Shown here piece by piece: positions 33,081-43,846 of a stretch of 51,766 nt of DNA (position 1 is the stretch's first letter; every line of letters starts with the position of its first letter). Location: NCBI GenBank assembly GCA_943704495.1, contig CALSCR010003387.1, forward strand, positions 1 through 51,766, given 5' to 3'. A program made the translations under genes and the position numbers. The notes beneath the pieces are model-generated. The model was not told the DNA's origin and did no database searches. It saw only the letters and a program-made list of their open reading frames with translations. This DNA is from Pigoraptor chileana. Lineage: Eukaryota; Opisthokonta; Filasterea.

Positions 33081-33995
33081 ATGGCGACCAAACTGCAAAA
33101 GATGATGGTGCAACCCATCGTATCCGTTCCTTTTTGGACAACGATGCATGCTATGTGCCCTTGAATCTCTTTGAATGTGTATACTCCTGTTGTGGCTGCG
33201 TCTGGACTATGGCCGTTGAATGTGCTGTTGTGTTTATTGTTCCTGTTAGGCACTATTTCTCTTTCAGTCCTTTTGTGGTGGCAAGGATTTATTTATAATT
33301 CCGGCCCAACTGCCCCTTCTCGCACATTGTACGTGTATTAACTATCCGTAGTGACGTGTGGATTCGTAGTGCATGTTATTGGACAGGCGTTTGCGGAATC
33401 ACTTTTGGTTTTTATTACCTTGACTTGTCGTTCAACCACTCCGCTTTTGCCTGTTTGCTGGATTCAGAACCTGATTTTTCGGTATCTCCAAAGCGTAAGT
33501 AGTATTTGGTCTCATAAGTTAGCTTATGTTTGACCATGGATTCAACTTCTGCTATTTGAAAGATCTTCGATTGTTTTCAGAGGTGTCCATGATTGTGTGT
33601 GTGTGTAGAGTTATTAGTGCCTATTGTTGGACCTCGCCTTCGCTTCTCAACCCCCCTCCTTCATGTGCCCTTCAGAAAGCACGCATTCAAGTGTGGCTTT
33701 ACGAGCAGTCAAACATGCGCATCGAGGGACGAATTGTGGTGGGATATCCAGAGCATTTTTTCATTTGCTGGCTGATGCAATGTGTTACGGTCCAAATGTA
33801 GCAATTGCCATTGCATTGTACTCTATTCACGATACCTTCGAACACCGTTTGCAGGGATTTGACGAGTACATGAATCTCGTGCTTGATGAGGCAGAGGAGA
33901 TTCATCTCAAGACTAAGACACGAAAGAGCATTGGACGCATTCTGCTGAAGGGAGATAACATCACGCTCCTGATGCAAGCCGCCCCGCCCGCATAA
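33081..33995 (+). CDS. SNRPE: small nuclear ribonucleoprotein Sm E
   Basis: Four exons, 33081-33119, 33468-33494, 33676-33738, 33855-33995, joining to 89 aa (human SmE 92). The second exon is only 27 bases and encodes NLIFRYLQS. All introns are phase 0. The Sm fold is plain: [32 protein letters not shown] (Sm1), [16 protein letters not shown], then the Sm2 motif [13 protein letters not shown]. SmE is part of the seven-member ring on U1, U2, U4 and U5 snRNAs, loaded with SmF and SmG by the SMN system. The tail (MQAAPPA) is short and unremarkable. Confidence 0.97.
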
Positions 33996-34444
33996 AACGT
34001 TTTTATTGCCTTAGGAGTCTTGGGATTTGTTTTTGTGCAGCTCCCAACTCGGTAGATCAAAAACGGGTTTATTAGTACAAATCAGGGGTCCTCAGTCACA
34101 AACATATATAGACACAAACACACACGCCACAACGCCACAAAAGAATGTGGCTATGTCGAGAGTTTGGTTACTGTACAAATGTTAGCTAGCCTGCATTTTT
34201 TGAGAGCTGGAGCACGTGACTCAAGTTGGCTGTGATTGGTCGGCTGCCCCCGAAATCACGCCGCCGATTGGTCGCAACGTGATTTGTGTCAGTGTTTCCA
34301 TGTCAGTGTAGCTTCATTGTTGCAACTGCTTGCAGATAAAAGGACCCAAACACAACACATAACACAACAACGAGAGTGATTGGAAGTCCTTCTTTTTCAA
34401 ATTCGGTTTAAGTGGACTTCGATTGGTGGTATACGGCATCGAAA
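33996..34444. promoter_or_regulatory. DGAT2 upstream region with E-box and paired CCAAT boxes
   Basis: CACGTG at 34213-34218, inverted CCAAT boxes (ATTGG) at 34235-34239 and 34267-34271 (32 bases apart, about three helical turns), and an A/T element GATAAAAGG near 34335 make an ordered promoter. Paired NF-Y sites of this spacing are common in lipid genes of animals. Regulation is inferred. Confidence 0.45.
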
Positions 34445-36317
34445 ATGGTTCGATTTGCGCCCGTGTCCGTCCCTTTTGAGCGGCGACTCCAAACGCTTGC
34501 TGTCATTTTCTTCCTTAGTCTCCAGCTCACAATTTCCCTTGTCACCCTTTACTTGGCCTTCACTCCATTCTTCTGGGTGGGTATTTGAAGTTCAATTTGT
34601 TTCTTCCATGAATCCTGCAGGACAAACTTCATCGTTTTCGTTTTTCTGCGATCTCATTCGTTCACCAACCAAATTTGTCCTCTCGTCGACAGCCTTTTCT
34701 CATCCCATATTTGGTCTGGGTATACGCATTCGACTCACGGACACCGGAGAATGGCGTGGGTCGCCGTCGTGAGTGGGTGCGCCGCTTGAGCGTCTTCCGC
34801 TATTTCCGCGACTTTTTTCCCATCCGTCTCATCAAATCCTCGGAACTGGACCCCCAACGCAAATTCATTTTTGCCTTCCACCCCCATGGTTGGTTAGCAT
34901 GTACCTTGCCTTCATTCATCACTGGACTTCATTGTGGCATTAGGGCTGAACTCGCACTGCTTTTGCAGGTATTATCGGCTTTGGTGCCTTTTGCAATTTC
35001 GGCACGGAGGCAAACGAGATCAGCAAAGTTCTGCCTGGTGGGTTTGATCAAACTGGTGTGTTTTCTGGTTACCATGTAAATGTTCTGAATATTTACTCAT
35101 CGCGCCAACAATCACTTGCTCGTAGGCATAACCGTGCGCCCCATGACCCTCTCCATGAACTTCAAGTTTCCCTTCTACCGCGACTATCTCATGGCACTTG
35201 GCTTCGTGGTCAGTCTCCGACAGCACCTCTGAATAATAAGTTGCGCGATGGCTCATATTGCCGCGTGCTTAGAATACCGGCTCATATGAATGGTTTGTTT
35301 ACCTCCACACAAATTTACCTGGGGGTGGGCAGGATGTGAGCGCCAGGAGCATCCGCAACACGCTCGCCCGCGGTCCTGGCAACGCGTGTCTCATTGTCGT
35401 TGGTGGTGCAGCGGAAGCATTAGATGCGAGACCTGGGACCTACGATTTGACGCTCATGTGAGTACCACGCCTTTGTGTGTGCTGTAAGCGTCGTGACACA
35501 GAGGATAACTGCTGACATATGATGAGCGCCATTGTTTACTCAGGAACCGCAAGGGATTCGTGCGAATGGCGCTTGAGAATGGGTGCGTTATATTATGTAT
35601 CATATACCCATGCTTGCTCCATTGTGTTTTTTGTGCGCTGCGGTGCAAACCGTGGTGCAATCCTCGCTAAATAACCGTTGCACTTTTTCAATGCAGAGCC
35701 GATCTTGTGCCGGTATTTTCTTTTGGCGAGAATGATGTTTACGACCAGGTAGGCCTGAGAGCAATTGATTCAATGTCTCACCAATGTTATCGAGTATACT
35801 CATTTGGCCATTTGGCCATGCTGCGAGTTGACGTGCCGGATGTTTGAGGCTTAAACACGAACATATCTTGCATATATATTTTATGTATATTCACACGCGT
35901 CCCCACTGCGCACAGGTACCCAATCCCCGCGGATCTTGGCTGCGCAACCTGCAGACCAAGTTGCAGCGGTCGTTTGGGTTTTCAATGCCTCTCATTCGCG
36001 GGCGCGGCATCTTCAACTATGACTTTGGCATTCTGCCGTTCCGTGCGCCAATTACGACCATCAGTGAGTGCTGACTTTGCTCCTGTTATTTTTTAACATT
36101 GGGCTGAGTGCGGTGTGTCTATACATCCGCTTATTGTTGCTGACCGATCCTTCTTCACGCAGTTGGAACGCCAATTCCACTTGAACGCATCGAAAAGCCG
36201 ACCGAGGCCGACATTGACAAGGCGCACCAACTGTACGTTGAATCTCTGAAGGGTCTTTATGACAAGCACAAGTCACTGCTGGGGCGAGACAGGCGTTCGA
36301 GCTTCACTCTCTATTGA
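34445..36317 (+). CDS. DGAT2: DGAT2/MOGAT family acyltransferase
   Basis: Nine exons, 34445-34576, 34693-34888, 34969-35037, 35126-35208, 35333-35457, 35544-35582, 35697-35748, 35916-36063, 36163-36317, joining to 332 aa, the MOGAT/DGAT2 size. It acylates mono- or diacylglycerol to make storage lipid at the ER and lipid droplets. Seen: the N-terminal RLQTLAVIFF hairpin span, YFRDFFPIRLIKSSELDP, the active-site HPHG (107-110), [67 protein letters not shown] and GTPIPLE. Whether it prefers mono- or diacylglycerol cannot be read from sequence. The C-terminal tail is Arg/Ser-rich. It converges on the DUF2358 gene with a 122-base gap. Confidence 0.96.
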
Positions 36318-36439
36318 TTTTGTCCGTGGATTGTCGCGACAGATGATTGATTTACAGGAAGAAATGCAGTCCAATATGTCCCATCAAGTTCATAAATGAA
36401 TGGATCCACAATCAGGCACAATTGAGGTGAATCGCTCAC

Positions 36440-37685
36440 TTACATGGCGCCCATTACGCCACTGTCGGCTAATCGACGCGCGAAGAGCGCCTCTTCTGCC
36501 GGAATAATTCTATCAACAACGTGCACCGACACACGGCCGGTTTTGCGATTTACGAACAGTTCTGAGTACGCGTCAACGTAGACCTATTTGAGTGAGGAGT
36601 TGGATGAGGTCAGCGTTAGTGCCTCTTTCTAATGTGGTTGATCTGTCGATCGTTCCATTCGTACGGACCCACCTTTTCCCGCCACGGAAACAGCCACGGC
36701 AGCCCAACGACACGCCACCGGACGCGCACCGAATGCTTTTCGGCAGATTTCCCAATGTTAAGCACCTCGAATCGCGGGTTTGCGAGCGATAATCTAACGC
36801 CCACTTTGAACGCGCGCATAGCACACTGGGCAAAAAGTGCGGATTCGACAGTTGTCGCACTACTTCAGCAAACATTCCTGGCTTACCGCTGCAAAGATTG
36901 CGACAACCACTTGGCATAAGGACACTCACCTTGTACTTGCCTAGGCCTCGTATGGATATTCCGTTCAGATTCTCGCGAAGAATGACATCCTCGCAGAAGA
37001 TACCGTAGTCAACAGGAGATGAGAAAAAAAGAGGCAATCCACTCCGTAGGGTCGACAGGACCACAGCGAGATCGGTGTTCAGCCGATCTTTTTCCCTGTA
37101 AGCACGGTCCAGCGAAACAGTGAGCAGGCGCAGCAACTAACAGCTGCATTGATGCGACTAATTGGGTCCGTTGCAATCCTCCAAACCAATTGCAGCAACA
37201 AGGACTCCGTCTCACCTCTTGCGCCGCTCTGCCTCAGCGTCGTCCACGGGCGTCGGTTGGGGACTGTCCTTCTGTTCCCCGCCACCTGCGGCCGCGGGCG
37301 GCTGTTCGAAAGCGACAGATGGATCATGCATATATGTGAGCCGGGAAGCAGTCCAAGCAGACTGTACCGGCACGCCCCGCATGCGTCCCTCGCCATTATC
37401 GGGACCTTCGGGATGGTAGCTGAATCGCTCTGTAGCTCCGCGTGTCAAGGCTTGGCCACAGTATGTGCGGAGGCCGTCAAGGTATCGGCGCGAAAATGTC
37501 TCCGGGAGACAGAAGTGAGCTTCAGGTCGTGCGATACATCGGTCTTTTTTGCGCAACCATGCATCGAGTCCAACATCCCTCTGCGACTCCGAATAAGTCG
37601 GCCTTCTTCGGTCTGACCTTGTTAGTCGGATATAATGCTGCGCCATGCGTACTGCACCAGTAATGGAGCGCCCGTGGGCTGCCAT
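36440..37685 (-). CDS. DUF2358/C6orf136-like protein, probably organellar
   Basis: Four exons, 37685-37216, 37095-36930, 36825-36673, 36583-36440, joining to 310 aa. The domain from LRSGLPLFFSSPVDYGIFCEDV through RGLGKYK, a FEVLNIG strand, VRVRWRVVGLPW and YSELFVNRKTGRVSVHVVDRIIP matches the SnoaL/NTF2-like domain of human C6orf136 (DUF2358), whose role is unknown. The N-terminal 40 residues are rich in Arg and poor in acid, as in mitochondrial presequences. A second in-frame ATG at 37646 (residue 14) would still keep a basic leader. That ATG overlaps a possible plus-strand start, so the true start is uncertain. Confidence 0.85.
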
Positions 37686-38108
37686 TGTCCGTGACCTAGA
37701 ACAACAGTCGTTGTCCTTTCGATGTGGTGACGAATCACCGCGTGTGGCGCGAGTCCTTGGAAGTGTCGCTGCATATACGACTGATATGATATTGGTGCTG
37801 ACGCAAGTTACTACGAAGAGTAACCGAGTCGGCGGTGGGTGTGTTGCATTAAGTTCGACGTACAGTGGCCCCAAACACACTCGACAAGTAAGCGCACGGT
37901 TTCCTTCAACTGTCCGCAATCGTACCCTTCTATGCTTGGCTGAAATAAGGAAATAGTTTGCTTTGTTTGTGCACTGTTACTCTAGTGTTGTGGCCGATTG
38001 GCTCGCAGCTGAGAGTGTGAACTGGAATCTGACAGACTTATCCGCGTGTGAGCGATTGACTTCCTGTGATTCAAGCAGGGCTTCAAGTGGACCAGAGTTG
38101 AGAAGTGA
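37645..38108 (+). CDS. possible small two-exon gene, unrecognised
   Basis: An open frame 37645-37887 ends at a clean donor (CAA/GTAAGC). A phase-matched acceptor (gattcaagcag) opens 38079-38108, which codes GFKWTRVEK and stops. The joined product has 90 residues (84 from the second ATG at 37663). A central stretch with alternating hydrophobics (RVARVLGSVAAYTTDMILVLTQ) could be beta strands, perhaps an OB-like fold, but no family is recognised. Its start overlaps the 5' end of the DUF2358 gene head-on, which argues against both models being right as drawn. Confidence 0.3.
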
Positions 38109-38586
38109 TGTCATCATAGTCACGTACTAAGTGCTGAGTGCTAAGGAGTGACTCCCTTTGCTCAATTCACAATATTATTTTGTGGATTCAGCAGACTTTG
38201 AGCAGGGCAACACCACTGTTTTCAGCATGTCTTTACTTAAAACACGCGAAGCTACAATACTCCCATGAAATGAAAAAATCTTCGGCAAAGCAAACGCCTC
38301 CTCCCTTCAGAGTCTCCCCAAAAGTGAGCGCTCAAATCGCACAATTTGAGCTGATGATCTACTTCACTATGACAGAGACACGGGCCCCAAAGTACGCCGT
38401 GTGAAAAATCCTGCAACGGCATACTGATCGGTTGGGTGACGAAGGTTCTTTTGCGGCCACGGTGAATTGCATCGCTCGCAAACACAGTGGTCTGCGAGCT
38501 GCGAGAGCCTGGCTCGGTGTAAATTGCGCATACCAACGGTTGCTGTTGTGCATCAGCTACGCATTACTTCCGGCAGAGTGAGAATG
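38109..38586. other. spacer downstream of ELP5
   Basis: About 480 bases with no recognised gene. It is the 3' flank of ELP5 on the minus strand. Confidence 0.45.
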
Positions 38587-39924
38587 TCAGACATCGAGAT
38601 CATCGTCCGGATCATCATCTCCATCTACTAGGTCATCCCCCACGCCTGTGTCGGATGAGTTCGTTTGCGCACTCTGCTGTGCACGTGTGTAAGGCAGTAC
38701 CACCCGCGAGCGTGCGGCGCGTTCTGCAGCCGAAAGGGACAGGCGAAAGGGGATATCCGCTGCCATCGAAGCACTCTGGGTGAATGATGAATGCCGTGCC
38801 AAAAAAAGAGCGTTAGTGAAACTTCAAGATGGTGGGCACAAACAGTAGATACAATCTACTGGATGACTTGAACAAAGTGTATGAATGACAAAGGGCACAC
38901 CGACCACAAGTTACAGTGTCGACGTACCCGCCCACTGCCGTTTGTGCCGTCCGCATCCACTGGTCGCACGCCCACAAACGTTTGCTCCGAATCGATTGTC
39001 AGGCACCCACTTGCCGCAAAAGTGTAGTGATGCGTATTCACAAGGATTTTCCCTGTGCGCCGCCGGTGTGTCACGTGCACGCCACAGCCCCCCTGGAATC
39101 CGTGAACGGGGAGCAGGACGACAACCGACGATGCCCCATACTCGACAACGGCTACATCTGTGCGCGGGTGGCAGTCGTCGTGGACTAGGGCAACAACCGA
39201 AAGCTCACCACGGACAGACAGTGCTCGCAGGAAACGAGCAATGACAGCATGGGAGTACATAAACAACAGTGGGGAGAGGGAGTCCACCACGACAATTCCT
39301 GCAGATGTGCAAAGTGCATCAGTCTGAGCAAAGGGCGTGAAGCGCACGTCAAGACCACAGGAAAGTGCGCAGCCTCTAGGAAAGGGTTGACGATATTGAG
39401 ATCACGGGGACTGTGAGACTCATGGCGTCAATAAAATTACATGAGTAATGGTCTCCCGAAAATAAACACTAGTATGCACAGCACTGAACTTGCCATTCGC
39501 GGGCAATGCCGGTCCCGTAAACGCCACAGCCAATTGTTCGGGTGTCAACTCTGCAAAAAGACTCCTCAGATCCAAAACTGCGTGCTCGCAACCAAGAGGC
39601 TCATACCACTCAAGCGAGCACACCTGCACGATGCGACCTGCACAGTTAAACAATGAGAAGCACGGATAAGACTGCTGCAACAGGATTTGCGTTACCAAGA
39701 ACAATAGAATCAATTTTTAAAAGCCTTGACCAAAGGCAACGAACACGGGAACATGCACCTGCTGCGCACATTGCCCGCACTGTCCCCGCAATGAAAGCAC
39801 GTCCAGAGTGGTGCGCTGAGTCGCGCACAATGCATTGCGAAAAAGGTTCCTTGCCGGACACGAGCGATGCAAGGATGCCACCGCCGCACACCGACGGCCC
39901 CACGGATGCCCCTGTCGGTGCCAT
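38587..39924 (-). CDS. ELP5: Elongator complex subunit ELP5
   Basis: Four exons, 39924-39696, 39637-39470, 39298-38928, 38775-38587, joining to 318 aa (human ELP5 300). ELP5 has a RecA-like fold and with ELP4 and ELP6 forms the ring that supports Elongator in modifying the wobble uridine of tRNAs. Seen: IVVVDSLSPLLF (the strand equivalent to a Walker B region, without a Walker A), the conserved VVALVHDDCHP, a RRRTGKI strand, and the family's C-terminal signature IPFRLSLSAAERAARSRVVLPY followed by an acidic end DPDDDLDV. The donor of exon 2 has two phase-compatible choices (39470 or about 39488). The N terminus (about 55 residues) is weakly conserved in the family. Confidence 0.88.
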
Positions 39925-40213
39925 GCAAAATGTCGAAACGGTAGAAGAAGCAATTGATGAGTTCGTTGCGATTTATTGTTCGAGTTCCTATTTTTAATGT
40001 TTCGACCAATGATTTCCAATGATTTCTACTCAGTCAGTATTACAATTGTAGCCTATTATATAAATATAGTAAGTTAGGGTTATGAATCACAAGCACAGCA
40101 CGTGCACCCAAAATGGATCCAGTCACTCAGGAGCGCACTTCTACATCCGCTGTTCTTGCAGATTCACTTTATTACCGCTGCCCCTCCGTTAGTTGACTTA
40201 CCTGGCCGTAATA

Positions 40214-41762
40214 ATGGCTGCGCCAGTCTCTGCCGCGGCCGACCCAATGCAATCATCGATCGATGCAGTGTGGTTGTGGGCGCTGCAACTTCGCCCGACG
40301 GTCGATGTCGCATCGCCGCTCGCCCCCGCGTGCCTCTCTTTCGCGCTCTACACTGCGTTCTGCGTGCCTTTTCTCATCATTGAATTCACACGCCCAAAGT
40401 GGGCTCTCGCCTACAAGGTCCAGCCGGTCAGTTGGTTGCGGGATGTGCAGTTCCCATATCGCCACGAGCGCCTGCTGTCAGCCTACAGCTCATGTTGCGC
40501 CACACCTTCCCTCTTCCCCTCGCAGAACGTGCGCGTGACAGTGGCGGATCTCAGAAAATGTCTCTCCAATCTTGCCATGAACGAGCTTTTTTTTGTCTTT
40601 CCTCTATCTGCGCTGAAGTATCTGGATGAGCCTGAACTACTGCCGACTGCCGGCCCTCGCGCGTGAGTTGCTTAGCATGTGAAGATCTCCTTTGCTCTGT
40701 TTGGGAGGGAGGTGTGATGTTTGCGGCATTTGTGTCCTTACAATGGCTGTTATGTATTATTGCATATTGGCTAATTTCTGTCTTGTGTCTCCCATATTTC
40801 ACTTCATTTTACCATGACAGGCGTGATCTCTTCTTCCACATCGCAGGGGCCCTCTTTGTGTTTGATCTGTTATTTTATGTCTCTCATCGCCTTCTCCATA
40901 CCCGATTCCTGTACAAGCATGTGCATTATGTGAGTGTACTTCTGCAGTATGCCCTTTTTGAATGGACGTGCAATGCGTTGCCAATTGCGCAAGTTTCCTC
41001 GGTACTCAGTACAACCCTCACACCCGTTCTGTCTGCAGATTCATCACCGGTACCACTCCCCGTATGTTCTGGTCACCCAGTGAGTGGCCCGCTACCTTGT
41101 TTTCCCCGCCTCAATCCGTGATGTATTCCTGCGCCTCAATTACAAACTGTATGATCTATCTGCCTCAAGCTCCGTGCCACCCTCCTCGTTTCCTGTCATG
41201 CGGGACCCAATAATCTTTGACGCCGCGAGCCAAAATTTCTTAAACAGGTACCTTCATCCGGGCGAGATGTTGATGGTGGGATTGTGCGGTGCGTCTCAGC
41301 GCTTCATTTTTGGGATGCATCCGATGACTGAGTGCGTTTGGATTGCGCTCATCACGTGGACATCGGTGGAGCATCACTGTGGATACGACATGCCTCTCCT
41401 TTTCGATTTTACGCGGCTTACGGGCGGCTTTTACGCCGGGTCCAGGTGGCACGTGGGTGTCCAGCTCGCGCTTTCGCTCTCTATTTCTTTGGGGAGTGTG
41501 TGGAGTGCATGAGCATGGCGCCTAAGACATTGACTTGAATTCTACTCTCTCGCTCTCTCTCTCGTTTATGGCACTGACTGATTTTAATACTCTTCCCGCC
41601 TCTAACCTTTTCCCGTCTTGTTCTAATGCTCTTTGCGTATTGTGTCAACAGGATTGGCACCACAGGAAGCCGAATAGCAACTACGGTGCAATGTTTTCGT
41701 ATCTCGATCGCATTTTCGGCTCGATGTATGTTGATCCCAAGTCGGACAAACTGCGTGACTAG
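40214..41762 (+). CDS. fatty acid hydroxylase/sterol desaturase superfamily protein
   Basis: Six exons, 40214-40426, 40526-40662, 40821-40929, 41039-41079, 41248-41452, 41652-41762, joining to 271 aa. It is an ER membrane di-iron oxygenase of the family that includes C4-methylsterol oxidase (ERG25), cholesterol 25-hydroxylase and FAXDC2. The histidine boxes are complete: HRLLH (139-143), HYIHH (152-156), EHHCGYD (208-214) and HDWHH (235-239). The stretch YHSPYVLVTQYLHPGE matches the family closely. Exon 4 is only 41 bases. The last four-residue KSDKLRD tail resembles a cytosolic lysine signal but is not a canonical KKxx. The substrate cannot be told from sequence. Intron 5 carries a copy of the dispersed 45-base repeat. 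Confidence 0.92.
41501..41543 (+). repeat. dispersed 45-base repeat, copy A (hydroxylase intron 5)
   Basis: Shares GCGCCTAAGACA-TTGACTTGAAT with the other copies. A 9-base direct repeat TCGCTCTCT occurs at 41474-41482 and 41550-41558 around it, though this sits in CT-rich sequence and may be chance. Confidence 0.65.
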
Positions 41763-41876
41763 TCACGTTCGACAATACAGCATTAAAAGCGTGTGCACCC
41801 GTGCTAAATCGCAAGGCCGTTCAATTGAAGACACGCCTTGCCTTCATTCAATGCATACCAGCATGGAGAGTGGCTA

Positions 41877-43408
41877 TTACTCGTCCTTGCCTGCCTTTTT
41901 TCCATCCGACGAGCGCAGCATTGTGCAGAATGCACTCAGGCCAAGTGTGCAAATGGCAAGCACCACAAAGGCGTGTTCCCCATAATTTACGTAGAGCGTC
42001 CCAGCAAGTGCATACCACTGGGACCCGCGTGCAGGTGTGTGTCCATCGGCAACCACAAACGGCTCACCGTGCTCGGCAAGACACAGCGACGGCTGCTTAC
42101 GAATATGTTCGACGCCCGGATAGACGGGCACCCACTGGGCGCAGTCCTCGGGTGTCGTGCCAGCGCTCTGGTGGAATCCAACTGCACGCACAGCCGATGG
42201 ATCCGCAAGACACACGACTGTGGCATAGCATGCAAAGTGCACAAGTGCGGCGGCGACGAGCACCGAGCACTTGTCACGCTCCCACCGGCATGGCAGCCGG
42301 CGCTCACCCTGTGTCACCACTGCGCGCAGCATTGCTATGCCGTAGAAGCCAAAGAGCACCCACACACACGGCTCGGTCGAGACGCCGAGCAATAGGTTTG
42401 GAAGGTGGAAGAGTGGTCCAAACTGCAGCACAACCGCCAGCGGGAACGTGAGCAGCCCCGTTAGCACTACCGCAACAAGCTCATGAATTGCCGAAGGAGC
42501 ACGATCGCCGTCGTCGCGGCATCCTCCAATGGCGCGGCGGAGACCACGGAAGGCGAACAATAGCGTCGACGAAAAAGTCGCATGGAAAAAATAGCTAGTC
42601 CACGGCACGTGGTATGCTCTGACGGGGGCAGTGTTGTGAACTGAGTGTCAGTGTTTTAAGCACGCCCATGAACTCCACGAAAGTGGTGGAGAGTGCAGTG
42701 TCACTTCACAGGATATAATACCATGGGTCAGAATCACGATACATATCAAGATAGTTCCCTACACACCTATCACCAATATTGGGGTCTGTCGCATGCCACG
42801 TCCACCAGAGCATCTTGGGGCCTGTACTTGGAGCCGTGCGTACAAATGGTCTGTCAGGGTTAGGGCAACTGAGGTCATGTATAAGTGGCAGATGCAGCAC
42901 CCAGTGCAGCACACACTCGCACACCATAACGCACAAGAGTCAACATACCAAGAATGTCGTAGGGTGCGTCTGCGATGACAGCACAGAGGCCCACAGCAAA
43001 TGGCTCAGCAATGCGCGGCAACCTCAGACGTGTCACGGCCATAGACGACAGGTAAATGAACGCCGGATAAAGGCACGCAATATGCAGCGGGAAGCGACCG
43101 CGAAAAACGACGACGGTGCTCTGCGCGTGCCAGAAATTGTCAATGTATGGCGTCACGTACGAGATGACCTCGGTGGCGAGACCGTGGGCGACGGTAGCAA
43201 GCCACAGGTACCAGGGAAAGTGTCCCCAGTAGCGGGCAGCGTGCACGAGCGTGAGCAATCCAACAAGGTAGAAAGTGCACTCGCTGGCGAGGAACGACCA
43301 CTCGCCAGATGCAATGAGCGACAACGGCGCCCGGAACGACACAAACGGAAAGGTCGCGAGGGTAGGCAGGTCTGCCCCGACGCCATCGTGCGCAGACGGG
43401 GCAGTCAT
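41877..43408 (-). CDS. multi-pass membrane protein of unknown function
   Basis: Three exons, 43408-42949, 42821-42767, 42618-41877, joining to 418 aa. I do not recognise a named family with confidence. About nine or ten hydrophobic segments are visible, e.g. FLASECTFYLVGLLTLVHAA, HIACLYPAFIYLSSMAV, FAVGLCAVIADAPYDILG, LVAVVLTGLLTFPLAVVL, VLVAAALVHFACYATVVCL and HAFVVLAICTLGLSAFCTML. The middle exon encodes PKMLWWTWHATDPNIGDR, an aromatic and acidic motif that continues into AYHVPWTSYFFHATFS. This block looks like a conserved core, perhaps the active or transport site. The phases 1 and 2 at the two joins are consistent. It shares a divergent promoter with POLR3F. Confidence 0.8.
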
Positions 43409-43846
43409 GGCGCCAATCTAAGCTAAACTGTTTGGAAAAGGATATCTCAGGCCACAACAGCGACATCTGGAAAGACAAAGACAAAGAGTAATACTAAGTA
43501 ATAATGCTCGGCTTAATGCCGCAGTTGGTCATCCGGCGGCAATCTCACAGATTGGAAGACAGTCACGTGCCACTGTCACAGGTCCCGGGTCGGCGCCTGG
43601 CAGATGGTCACAGACAATTCACCGACGGCATTAGTAATCTTCGAGTATAAATGTGGCATAGTAGTCCGCTTCCACACTTTAAAGTCTCCCTCTGTATTTT
43701 GGTTGTGGAGTCCATGGCCACAGCGCGTAAGAAACTGACTTGAGTCCTATATCCGTATTTTGGTGAACCGTGGCCCAATTACTCTGGGCGCTCAACGGTT
43801 ACGCCTTGAAAACAATACCACCCTGCAGACACCGTCCCTCTTCGCA
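43409..43846. promoter_or_regulatory. divergent promoter between the unknown membrane gene and POLR3F
   Basis: 438 bases containing CACGTG at 43564-43569 and TATAAAT at 43646-43652, and a copy of the 45-base dispersed repeat (43706-43748) in the probable POLR3F leader. Confidence 0.45.
43704..43754 (+). repeat. dispersed 45-base repeat, copy B, with 10-base flanking direct repeats
   Basis: Core TGGAGTCCATGGCCACAGCG then CGTAAGAAACTGACTTGAGT. It is framed by perfect direct repeats GTATTTTGGT at 43694-43703 and 43755-43764, leaving a 51-base insert. Confidence 0.7.
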
